Shown here in pieces: positions 22,480 to 33,182 of a DNA stretch of 64,000 bases. The notes under the pieces were generated by a model. The model was not told the DNA's origin and did no database searches. It saw nothing but the letters and a program-made list of their open reading frames with translations. The position numbers and the translations under genes are program-made. Numbering within the stretch: the stretch's first letter is position 1; each line of letters begins with the position of its first letter. Source of the stretch: Glebionis coronaria (lineage: Eukaryota > Streptophyta > Magnoliopsida > Asterales > Asteraceae); assembly GCA_025667525.1 (NCBI GenBank), contig JANFOE010000581.1, positions 496,001-560,000 on the forward strand, read 5' to 3'.

Positions 22480-25262
22480 ATGTGATATCTAATACAGATC
22501 AAACATCCCTAATTTTTCAACAAGGACTTTATGATGTAATATGGGCAATCCTTTTGTGAGGATATCTGCAATTTGATTTGCAGTATCCACCTTAATAATT
22601 TTAACAACACCATTCAATATTGTTTCTCTCACAAAATGAAGATCAGTTTCAAGATGCTTAGTTTCTCATGAAAAACAGGGTTGACGGCTATTTTAATACG
22701 TGAGTTGCCTTCACAGTAAAGGTCAACAGGCAAAAGGTTTTCATAATGCAAATCCTTTAGGATTTTCAAAATCCATATGACTTCACTGGTCACAGAAGCA
22801 AGTGCTCTATACTTTACTTCTGTAGATGATTTAGAGAGAGTATTCCATTTTTTACTTTACCAAGAAATAAGGTTAACATTAAAAAAAACATAATACCCAG
22901 TTACAGATTTTCTAGTGACAGCACATTTACCCCAATCTGCATTAGAAAAACCTTTCAAAAACATACAAAAATCCTTTTAAAGTGAGTGCCCAAACCTGGA
23001 GAGCTCTTAAGATATATTAATATCTTTGAAGCTATTTTAAGATGAGAGTTCAAATGAGAATGCATGAACTAATTTAAACAATGCACAACATAAGATATAT
23101 CAGGTCTAGTGGTGGTCAAGTAGATCAGCTTTCTCATAATTTTTTGGTAATCAACAATGTTCACAAGTAAGGGATCACTATCAATAGGTTCATTGGATAT
23201 AGAAAGCTTAGACATTAAAAGGGTCTTAGTATATTTACAAGCAAGCATATCATACTTAGATAGCAAATCCAACACATATTTCTTCTAATTTAAGCAAATA
23301 CCAAATTCACTATCAATAACTTTAATATCCAAAAATATTTTAATTTTCCCAAGTCCTTAATCATAAACTTGATTTTGAGAAAAACTTTAAGGGTGCGTTT
23401 AGTTGAATGGAAAACACCTTGTTTTCCACAAAATGTTTTCTAGAAAACAAGGAAAATAGAAAACGCGTTCAAATCATCATTTTCCAGAAAATATCTCTAC
23501 AAAACACAAAATTCCTATTTTCCCCTTTTATACACAAAACAAGAAAACAATTTTTTTTTTGTTTTCCATGTTTTCCTTTTAACACAAAATATCTAATTTT
23601 CTCTTTATTTTTATGTTTGCGTTGGAAATTTTGCTTTTTCATTAGTATTTTACGTTTTCGCAAATATTTTACATTTTCGTCAGTATTTTTACGTTTTCGT
23701 CAGTAAATTTACGTTTTCGTCAGAAATTTTACATTTTCGTCAGTAAAATTACGTTTTCGTAAGTAATTTATGTTTTTGTCAGTAAATTTACGTTTTCATA
23801 ATTATTTTAATGTTTACGTCAGAAAATTTACGTTTTCATCAGTAAACTTACGTTTTCATCAGTAAATTTACGTTTTCGTCAGCAATTTACGTTTTCGTCA
23901 GTAAATTTACATTTTCGTCAGTATTTTTACGTTTTCGTCAGTAAATTTACGTTTTCGTCAGAAATTTTACATTTTCGTTAGTAAAATTACGTTTTCGTAA
24001 GTAATTTACGTTTTTGTCAGTAAATTTACGTTTTCATAATTATTTTAATGTTTACGTCAGAAAATTTCGTTTTCATCAGTAAACTTAGGTTTTCATCAGT
24101 AAATTTACGTTTTCGTCAGTAAATTTACGTTTTTGTCATTATTTTAACGTTTTCGTCAGTAAATTTTACGTTTTCGTCAGAAATTTTATGTTTCTGTCAG
24201 TAAATTTACGTTTTCGTCAGTAAATTTACGTTTTTGTCGGTATTTTTACGTTTTCGTCAATAAATTTACGTTTTCGTCAATAAATTTACGTTTTCGTCAG
24301 TAAATTTACTTTTTGTCATTATTTTAACGTTTACGTCAGTAAATTTACGTTTTCGTCAGCAAATTTACCTTTTTGTCGGTACATTTACTTTTTCGTCAAT
24401 AAATTTTTTATGTTTGCAAACGAAAACGTAAAATTGCAAACGAAAACGTAAATTCACTGACGAAAACGTAAATTTACTGATGCAAACGTAAATTTAGTGA
24501 CAAAAACGTAAATTTACTAACGAAAACGTAAATTTACTGACGAAAATGTAAATTTACTGACAAAAACGTAAAATTTCTGACGAAAACGTAAAATTTACTG
24601 ACGAAAACGTAAATTTACTTACGAAAACGTAAATTCACTGACGAAAATGTAAATTTACTTACGAAAATTAAACTTACTGAGGTAAATGTTAAAATAATGA
24701 AAACGTAAATTTACTGACGAAAACGTAAATTTACTGACAAAAACGTAAATTTACTGACGAAAACGTAAAAATACTGACGAAAACCGAAATTTTCTGACCC
24801 AATCGTGAATTTACTGACGAAAATGTAAATTTACTGACGAGAACGTAAAATTGCTGACGAAAACGTAATATTACTGATGAAAACGTAAAATTACTGACGA
24901 AAACGTAAATTTAATGACGAAAACGTGAATTTACCGAAGAAAACGTAAAACGAAAACCTAAAACAAAAACACTTGAACATGTTTTCTAGTTTTGATAAAT
25001 AGAAAACACAAACACAAATTTCTCTAACTAAACGCGTATTGTAAATTTTCAAGTGTTTTGTGGAGATGGAAATCCCTTCTCTTTTTCTACAAAACAAAAA
25101 ATAGAAAATGATAGAAAATGTTTTCCAACTAAACGCGGCCTAAACTTCTCAATTTCAACAACATTGTTACTAGTGATAATAATATCATCAATATACACAA
25201 GTAAAGCAAGAAAGACATCACGTTCAAACTTGGTATAGAGAGTAGTCATATTTACTTTGACA
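22480..25262 (-). pseudogene. Copia pol remnant (RT and RNase H), split by a DNA transposon
   Basis: Minus-strand fragments in Copia order begin with VYIDDIIITSNN (the catalytic YVDD box with V to I; about 25165-25200). After the Harbinger-type insertion they continue with KIKDLGKLKYFLDIKVID (about 23300-23370) and TTRPDISYVVHCLN (to 23069). RNase H follows (KYRALASVTSEVIW, about 22790-22850), then a tail with DILTKGLP (about 22530). Several stop codons interrupt it. The wording suggests an Ale/RE1-like lineage, different from the Copia element at 38.8-50.9 kb. Confidence 0.75.
23391..25140. mobile_element. Harbinger/Tourist-like non-autonomous element with a giant fold-back core
   Basis: The left end GGGTGCGTTTAGTTG and right end CAACTAAACGCGGCC are terminal inverted repeats (GCGTTTAGTTG shared). 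The 3-bp duplication TAA flanks it at 23388-23390 and 25141-25143, as in PIF/Harbinger. Removing it rejoins the Copia pol remnant. From about 23640 to 24410 the core is a tandem array of roughly 20-bp units related to TTTACGTTTTCGTCAGTAAA. From about 24420 to 24960 the same unit runs inverted (TTTACTGACGAAAACGTAAA). The turn is at TTTGCAAA (24413-24420). No coding capacity; transcripts would form a long double-stranded hairpin. Confidence 0.85.
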
Positions 25263-25267
25263 TAATC
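25263..25267. repeat. Target-site duplication TAATC, left copy
   Basis: TAATC here and at 27302-27306 flank the solo LTR exactly. Confidence 0.85.
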
Positions 25268-27301
25268 TGTAACACCCGCTCCGATAAAGAAACTAAGTTC
25301 CACATTTATGGTGTCTTATCAGAAGCATAAAAACATAAAGGTCCAAAATGAAACTTACAATTTAAAACATAAGAAGTAAAACATAATCCAACAATATCAA
25401 ATCCCCAAAACAATAGGGTCCAAAATGCAAAGTACTAAAATCGTAAATGTATTCAGTAATTATTAGACTCGGGTAACTCTAGACGCACACACCAAACTCT
25501 CATTGACCAGTTTCCCGCTTAATACCTGTCGCATGGAAATAAACACGATTGAGCAAAACGGCCAATGAACGAATATAACAAATAAGGCTGAAAAGTAAAG
25601 AGTGGTAACGGAAGCTACGAATATAATAATATATGAACAAGAGAATTACTATAAGGATCATAAAGAGAAGATGAAAGAAAAGTAATGGAATGCCCACGAG
25701 CTTATATCACATATCACATATCAAATTAAATCAAATTGTCACATAGGTGTACATGGGGCGCGACTCCCCTGTACGGAAGTGATATGGGGCATATAGCGCA
25801 TACCAACCATTCACTACATATCATATTATATAATACTACCTAGGATGCATCCATACGCCCCATGCAAAACAAATAGTATGTACACTAGCTCATGACTAGC
25901 ATACACACACATATAGCATAATAATGGCCATCAAAAGGAACGTCGGGGACTAATCACACCGCCTCAGTTAGTGTCATTTTGTTGGTGCATCAACTGACAT
26001 GGTCATGGTACCTCCATGACTAGTTTCAAAATATAGCTCGGGCTTAAGGGTTTCATAATCATAAGGCATATCAAAGCATAATTCATAATAGGTCAAAAGG
26101 AAGCATATGAAGGCATAACAATCAAAGGAATCATAACGAAACAAAGGGAATCATGGATTATATAAAAACAACATCTAATCTTATAGGGAACATATCAATG
26201 CCTTAGGGAATGACCAAAAAAAAGAGTTACAAAAGGGTATAAGAAGGGTTTTTACTATAAGAACCGAATATCCGTACCTTATTGTAAAATATAAAAACGA
26301 TCCGCACACAACGTAACAAGTCCTAACCCCGTGTCACCGGATCTACAATATACATATAACAACATCATACCTACTAGTCATACATCATAGATTACAAGTT
26401 TCCATTTTTAGGTGATTTAAAATCCTAGTTTTCCATTTTCTTAAAACTTGTTATTTGAGGACTATTTTTAAAGACCAGTATTAGACCTAGTTCCCGACCC
26501 TTAAAAATTTATTAGAGACCATTTTTGAAAACTATATTCAAAGGGAATTATCATAGGCTTTTAAAACACTTAAAAAGGTATTCCGAAACTCATCTTATGG
26601 CCTTCACAAAATGATCCAAAAACCGGACAACTTTGGGTCCTTATTTTGTTTTAATGGTTTTAAGGGTTTAGATCATCATAAGAGGTGTAGATCATGTTAT
26701 AACTTATGCACAACCTTATATAAAACTACTTTTAAGCTGATTTAAATAGATCTAACATATGAAAAAGTTTCTAACACATTAAATCACCATAACATAATTT
26801 TAGGGTTCATAAAACCCTAATCAACATGTTCATAATAAAATTAAGAACATGTGCATAAGATGTATATAATAATATGATAATTACTATATGCAATAACACC
26901 AAAGATAGAGTAAAAATGGATGAAGAACACCAAGGAAAATCCTAAAAATTCAAGGTTTCTTTAATGGAGGTTTAAGAGAAAAATGCTTAAGACCTTTAAC
27001 AATAAGGATGGGGTATATATACCCTATGTCACGACCAAAAAGGCATTGGGACCAAATTTAATGATTTTAGAAAGTTACTTAACATAGGGGAAAATGTTTA
27101 ATACATTTTTATATAATTTCCTAAGATAACACACTTTAAATGAAAATCATATATTCTTTGTTTTATTTAGTCTGAAATCAGCCCAAAATACATATTATGG
27201 GGGAACAGAATATTTTATTAACTTATTTAAAGCATTAGTCTTTTAGGTATATAAATATACTAAATTAATTCAAATAAAATAAAATCAAATATTTTGTAAC
27301 A
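25268..27301 (-). mobile_element. Solo LTR, 2034 bp, Gypsy-type
   Basis: Plus-strand ends are TGTAACACCCGC... and ...TTTTGTAACA, flanked by the 5-bp duplication TAATC, with no internal retrotransposon sequence. This is the product of LTR-LTR recombination. Read on the minus strand it has a TATA-rich promoter candidate (27011-27024, ggtatatatacc) and the ...GGGTGTTACA end usual in chromovirus LTRs. It shares landmarks with the LTR-like DNA at the start of the window. Confidence 0.8.
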
Positions 27302-27306
27302 TAATC

Positions 27307-27606
27307 GACTTATTCATATGTTTGCATACGTTTTTTTCTTGAAAATTAGTAAACAATGGCTCCAATGTGAATGGATCAAATTTATTATTCATGCATCTTT
27401 TTTCAACCTACAAAACATAAATGCATCTTATAATTTTATGTCCATGGATCTATTTCAACTTACAAAAAAATAAATGCATCGGGTTTTTATATACTCAGAT
27501 CAATTGCATTGGAGGTCGATGCATGATGCATCGACGCTTTCAATGCATTTGTTGACGTGTTTGTGCTTGCATCGGACTGAAATATATGTCGTAGATCATG
27601 GCATCT
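27307..27606. other. Short unassigned stretch with a 53-bp repeat
   Basis: Two diverged copies of a unit ending in ataaatgcatc lie at about 27391-27427 and 27444-27480. Nothing else recognised. Confidence 0.4.
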
Positions 27607-27614
27607 GTTATAGG

Positions 27615-27999
27615 CAGTGTTGCAAAATCGGCCTTGGCGGCCGATTAATCGGGGATAAATCGCTTGGCGGGGATTAACCGCCACGATTTTCACTAATCGG
27701 CCTTATTAATCAGTTTGGTCAAAATAGGTCAAAAAAATCGGATAAATCAGGGATATATCGGGGATAAATCGGTCAAATCAGATAAATCGGCCAACTCCAT
27801 TTCAAAAATAAATCAAACAAATCAGAAAAAATACGATAAATCGGATAAAAGTCGGACAAATCGGCCTAAGCGGTCATATACTTTCAAAAGATATTAATTT
27901 TATACATGAAAAGTCCAATCCGATTAAGGCTCGATTAATCCACGCCAAACCGATTAATTGCTTGGCGCTACTTAACCGCCTAGCCAATTTTCAACCTTG
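27615..27999. mobile_element. hAT-type MITE, 385 bp, built from aatcgg words
   Basis: Left end CAGTGTTGCAAAATCGG and right end CCAATTTTCAACCTTG are imperfect terminal inverted repeats. The flanks GTTATAGG (27607-27614) and CTTATAGG (28000-28007) agree in 7 of 8 bases. The interior repeats ggataaatcgg/ccgattaatc. Same design as the MITE at 16464 but a different core word. Confidence 0.75.
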
Positions 28000-28007
28000 C
28001 TTATAGG

Positions 28008-28383
28008 CGATGCATCCGATGTGCATGCAATTTCTCCGTAGTTGCATTATAATATATAATGTATCTATTGAAGTAACATTGATAGTGAGAGACATGAAAT
28101 TGTTATTAGGGTGCATGTATGACACGTATTGATATGAGGGTGATAATCATAGTAGAAATATCAATGGATTCATTGTAGTGACTAGTGATAATATATAATA
28201 AAATGATACTATGCATGAAGAAAAGTCGAAACAGTAAAAACTTGTTCACCATTTTCGTAGGCATAGAATGCAAAAGAAACGGAATTTTTGCTGAGACAAT
28301 AATACCCTTGAAACCTTTTTAAAATTGATTGGTTGATATCACTTCTTATTCTTCTTATTTTAACCGTTCTTCTTATTTGATCA

Positions 28384-28457
<74 letters not shown>

Positions 28458-31266
28458 GGGGAGTGTTAATGTGGTAAACACCCTTAAAGTAGGATACGGT
28501 AAGCACACTTCTGGACCATCGGATCAAAATAGATACACATAGATCAGATTTAAGTACTGAGATGGCATACTTGTAATTATATAAAAAAAATATGGGCATT
28601 AAATATATCGATTTAATAAATACATCGTAAGTAAGAATAATTAGTCTACGTCTCTCCCTTTCGATCATAACTGAAACATAAAAGTTCTGATCAAGTATCA
28701 CCTACAATCATCAATCGCTGGTTTCTCCGTTCTCACTCAAATCAATATAGGGGAAATCCGTCAATCAATAGTTATGGATTGTCTAACAAGAAAAGAACGA
28801 AATCAGGAGGATCAGGTTTGTGTAAGTATATAATTGTTTAATTGATTGAATTGGTGATTTTTTAATTGTTTCTTTGATTGAATTAGGGATTTTTTTAATT
28901 GTTTCACTTATTGAATTAGGGGTTTTGAATGTAAGTTTGAAATAGTACTCTTTTTGGGATAAATTGTTTCGTATTTGCAAAATGTTCTGAAAGTCTACTT
29001 TGTGGTGTCAAAGACTTTTGTATTATGTTTTTAATTAGTATTGAATTTAGTTGATGAGAAAATCATGTATCAGATGGTGTGACACTAGTTGATAAAACAA
29101 AATGAAAATGGTATGTGATGTTCGAAATGTTATAATTCACTGTTATTGATCGCAACATGAAAGTATTCTTTGTATGTGTATTGTGTAATTTATGATTAAA
29201 CTTTTATGTAGCATCGGGTAAACGTGTGGCGAGAAAAAGGTGGTACTAGCTGGAAAATTGAAGAAACATAGGCTAATGTTAAAAATGTAAATATTAGATG
29301 TAATAAAATTTGTTAGTTCGTAGTTACAAACTATAAAAGTTAGTTCATATGTTCCAAATTAGTTTAATTGTTAATGGTCCTTTTTTGTGTATCAACTAAA
29401 AATGTAGCGGGTGAAATAGGGAGTCAAAAGATGATGGCTTTGTGTCAAATGTGGGTGATAAACGATGTTAGTGTAAAGGAATTATAACACACATGTTGCA
29501 AAATTAATTATGGATTCTGGACGTAGCGGGTGGTTGTTTAAGATTAACTTTCTAGTGTTATGTCTTTCAATTTTGGGTGAGTTGAATGAGAGTAATACAG
29601 TTAATCTGAAAATGTACAATGTATCATCAACTAACATGATATAGTTACGTCGTCGGTTTATTATACATATTTCAAACATCTATATTTATACTAGACTGTA
29701 TCACACCAAACAACCTGTTTATATATTACATATTCCAAACAAATTACCTTTTGAAAAGTGTAATACTAAGCGAAAGTATTATTTATGTAGGGTGTGACAA
29801 AAGTATTTAGCGACTTTTTGAAAAGGGCGGGTGGACTTGTTGAACGGGCTTTTAAACTTCTAGATACACGACTTGACACTAACCGTTTTATATTGGTTTA
29901 ATAAAGTTGTAGGAGTTGATAGACCATATGTTTGCAGTTTCTACTTACTCTCAGCAGCCAAGAACGACATAGATTAGAATGATGATGCAAGCTATAGCTT
30001 CTGACACCAGAAAATGATGGGAAAAAGTTTCCATTAAGACAAGTATATGAATAGCTACAAAATATGCAGTGTTGTCTGATAAAGTGTGAGAAGAATGGCA
30101 TAGGTCGAGTGAACAAATTCCATGTACGCCAGTGAAGTTTTATTTAAATGTTAGTCATGTTTATGTTAAGATATCTGGTACATTGAGTACCGATAAACTT
30201 TTATATCTATGATTTATGTATGAATGTAATGACATTATGAGTATCATGTCTTTGTTCTTGGATTTGGTCTACAAGTATACCCTAAATTTCATATTGGAAT
30301 TAATTACCTTATAATCAATTATGAAATGTTTTTGACAAAATGTGCCACAGTCAATTTGATGTTGCTTGTGTATTTTAGTGGCTGGTCTACTAAAGTTATA
30401 AGGTTGCAGCTGTGTATTTTTAATTGTTGAAGTTTTACGCTTTTGCATCTGTTTTTTACTTACATACAGTAGAATCAGATATACTTTTTTATATGTACTC
30501 ATCCTAAAAATAAGTGAATCATACGTATCAAAAAGTTTTTGATAAGTGATCCAAAAAAATAAGTCAATCATACATTCCTTCAACAGAATACATATGTGGC
30601 ATAGTAAAAAAAGGTTCTTGATATGTACTCATTCTAAAAATAAGTAAATCATACATTTACCCTCATATATGTACTGATCCCAACATGTATCACCTTCTTC
30701 ATCTGGAACTTGAACTAAATCGTGTTCAACTCGAAACCTCATCGGAATGTAAAGAGCATGTATATGAAGTTTTTCTTAATTCAAACCACTTTCTACATTA
30801 TCAAAAAGCACAACGAGCACGATCGGCTGATCCAAAGACCTAAAGATAATTGGGAATCACAACAAGTAATAACGATTAAAGATTACCGTGCGACAACAAA
30901 AGATGGTGCTAAAAGTTGCTCGCATGAAAGGTATATATGAAGAAACACCAGCTGGAAATGTAGACACACGCTAAGATCTTCATTCGAACGTGTCAGCAAT
31001 CTGAAAACCGTATTGAACTTGATGCCTCTCCGTTTAATTTGTATAACACCTTGAATAAAAAAAATCACGCCATATGTGGAGATTGTCACCAACAAAGAAG
31101 ACCAAGTGACAAGGGTTATGAAGTTGTTTTGGCGAGTAAAATAGAAGGGGCGTAATTGATAAAGGTTGTCGCCGGGAAAATGGATACCCACTTGAAATAG
31201 TCCCATTTGAATCTAGCAATTGGTATTTAACGAAAAGCTGTTGACACACAACCTCAATGAAAAGTT
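28008..31266. other. Intergenic AT-rich DNA left of the Athila element
   Basis: No gene recognised. Contents: (AT)n at 28387-28457; a partial tandem repeat of about 40 bp (ttaattgtttnnnttgattgaatt) at 28835-28925; two copies of atatgtactcatnctaaaaataagt at about 30491 and 30618. Short reading frames of 65-107 residues on the minus strand have no identifiable motif. Confidence 0.4.
28387..28457. repeat. (AT)n microsatellite
   Basis: About 70 bases of AT dinucleotides with one interruption (ataaatat). The IYIYIY reading frames across it are not genes. Confidence 0.9.
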
Positions 31267-31724
31267 GATAGGTGTAAAAACACCCATCCTTTTACCACTT
31301 ATTTCTGGCTAAAACAAGACCAAAACACGTATTTCATATCATTTGTTTGGAATTATGCGTGGTTTTTGTGTTTATTGTGTTTTCAGAGTCAACCGGGAGA
31401 ATATTGAAGAAAACATGGGATTGCACGGGTTTTATCGAGGAAAAAGACTCAAGACGAAGTCTATTATCCAAGAGATGCAAAAGATTTGAAGTCATTGTGC
31501 CTATTTGAAGATTTATCGAAGAATAGAGCCAAAGATGGAAGATTCATATATGTCGAAGAACTCGAGTCTATTAAACAAAATATTATAAGACGAGTTGGAA
31601 TTATTCACCGACACTTCTCAAAATCCAAAGTCGGAACGTTTATTTAAAGAAACGTGAAGACTAAAGAAGAAAGAAGAAAAGAAGCCCAAACCAAAGCCCA
31701 TTCACAAGCCCACCATCACAAGCC

Positions 31725-31733
31725 TATAAATAG
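31725..31733 (+). promoter_or_regulatory. TATA box of the Athila 5' LTR
   Basis: TATAAATAG, identical to the box in the Copia-derived LTR at 5278; repeated at 53397-53405 in the 3' LTR. Confidence 0.6.
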
Positions 31734-31799
31734 GACTTTACTTCACAAATTGGGAGCTAGTTAGTCTTAGTTTTTCATTTTTTTTTCATTCTCTCTAGT

Positions 31800-31837
31800 T
31801 TTAGAGAGAGAAAGTTCTCAACTTTCTCTCACTAGGA
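31800..31837 (+). other. Leader hairpin module of the Athila LTR
   Basis: Purine-rich agagagagaaag is followed by complementary ctttctctc and actagga, about 75 bp downstream of the TATA box. It is nearly identical to a module in the Copia-derived LTRs (5331-5368, 9234-9270). Confidence 0.6.
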
Positions 31838-32324
31838 TTTTTCTTTTCTTCATTTTTACCTTTTCAAGTTTTAAGCTTTTTGTATTTTGGATTTCACTAA
31901 TCTAATTCAAGTTAAGCTTTTTGTTCCTTAATCTATTTCTACCTTTCTTTATATTATATTGATCTTAATCTGAAAAGTTAATGCTTGATTCGATTGGTTC
32001 TCAAATCATGTTGATTTTGATGTTTCGTGATTAAGAGGTTGATCTTCATATTCCTACATAAGCTCTCCTACGAATAAGCTATAAGCTTTTGATGCTTATT
32101 AGCTTCTTTGTAGTCTCGGCTTATTCATTTTCAAGCTTTGTTTTAAAAAGTTTTCTTATTTTATGTTTTGTTCATTAAATCTCGGATATTAGATTTCAAA
32201 AGTTAACGAATTTGTGCTTATTAAATCTTTGAGAAGTTTGAAAATGCTTATTTGATTACTACTTATTGGATTAAACTTATTTTCTTTCTTGGACGTCTTT
32301 GCCATCTCATTAGGTTTTACTGTT

Positions 32325-32655
32325 ACGATCGTCTAGAGTGCGATCAGTTGTCCCTTCCCTGGTACGATCCACGCCCACGATCACTTACTTTGATCTGGGG
32401 TGCGATCGGGTCGCTTGTCCCTGCTACGATCGCCTAGAGTGCGATCCATTGTTACGATCTGGAACCACGATCAAGACCACGATCACTAGCTGCGATCATG
32501 GTTGCGATCTGTTAGTAAGATCGTCCTTCTTCCATCGTACTAGTGAGTACGATCCATTCTTTGGTTATCGTCGCATTGAGTGCGATTAGTGGGCACGATC
32601 GGATTGCGATCTGGATTATTGTTTGAGTACGATCGGGTTACGATCGGACTCAGAT
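32325..32655 (+). repeat. Iterated CGATC motif array in the Athila LTR
   Basis: Some 330 bases in which words such as gtgcgatc, ttacgatc, ttgcgatctg and cacgatc recur every 8-20 bases, often as CGATCG. The copy in the 3' LTR lies at about 53996-54326. It is downstream of the TATA box, so it would be in the transcript leader. Confidence 0.75.
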
Positions 32656-32973
32656 TTATGTTTTGTTTTTGCTTAATTTTTCAAATCTAGTTTTTCCGCC
32701 TCTTTTACTTAGTTTATTCCCAACTTGTTTTTAAGTTTTTGAATTGTCAAGTTTTAATTTCCAAAGTTGCACGCTCTTATTTGTAGTTTGATTTTAAGAA
32801 TTCTAATTTTCTCAACAACAATTTTAATTACTTGCATTTAGTTTCAAATTTGGATAACTAAAACCAAACCCCCCTATTTGTAACCAAGAACAATCATTCC
32901 ACTTTCAACCGTGATCAATTCGAGAGGATTCCGAGAGATAATCTAGAACCCCATAGCAAATCAGAGTATCAAA

Positions 32974-32990
32974 TGGCGCCGCTGCCGGCT
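32974..32990 (+). other. Primer-binding site of the Athila element
   Basis: TGGCGCCGCTGCCGGCT begins two bases after the LTR end, as in Athila/Tat-group elements. The priming tRNA is not asserted. Confidence 0.7.
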
Positions 32991-33182
32991 CTTCTCGTTA
33001 AGATCAACAGTTTTTTGTGAGAACTTGGATTTTGGGATCCGTTCCCCGTGGACGTTACTTTTTCATAAAAATTTTCAAAAACACAAAAAATATAAAATTT
33101 TCAAAAATCCTAAAAATTAAAAAACATAACAACCAAAAATATTTTTGCTTTGTTTTTGCCTTGTTAGTTCTTTTGCAGGTGC

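Larger units (their letters stand above)
31267..32971 (+). repeat. Athila 5' LTR
   Basis: TGATAGGTGT...GAGTATCA, 1705 bp. It matches 52937-54642 with about two dozen substitutions and a few 1-bp indels by eye (about 98.6% identity). It contains a TATA box, a hairpin downstream of it and a CGATC-rich array. Confidence 0.92.

Noticed and set aside
23640..24970. Regular 20-bp repeats that might suggest a CRISPR array
   Set aside because: Units are contiguous with no unique spacers, the array inverts at 24416, and the DNA is plant nuclear; it is the core of a DNA transposon.
32325..32655. GATC array as a methylation or replication signal of bacterial type
   Set aside because: The sequence is a plant LTR; bacterial Dam-type functions do not apply.
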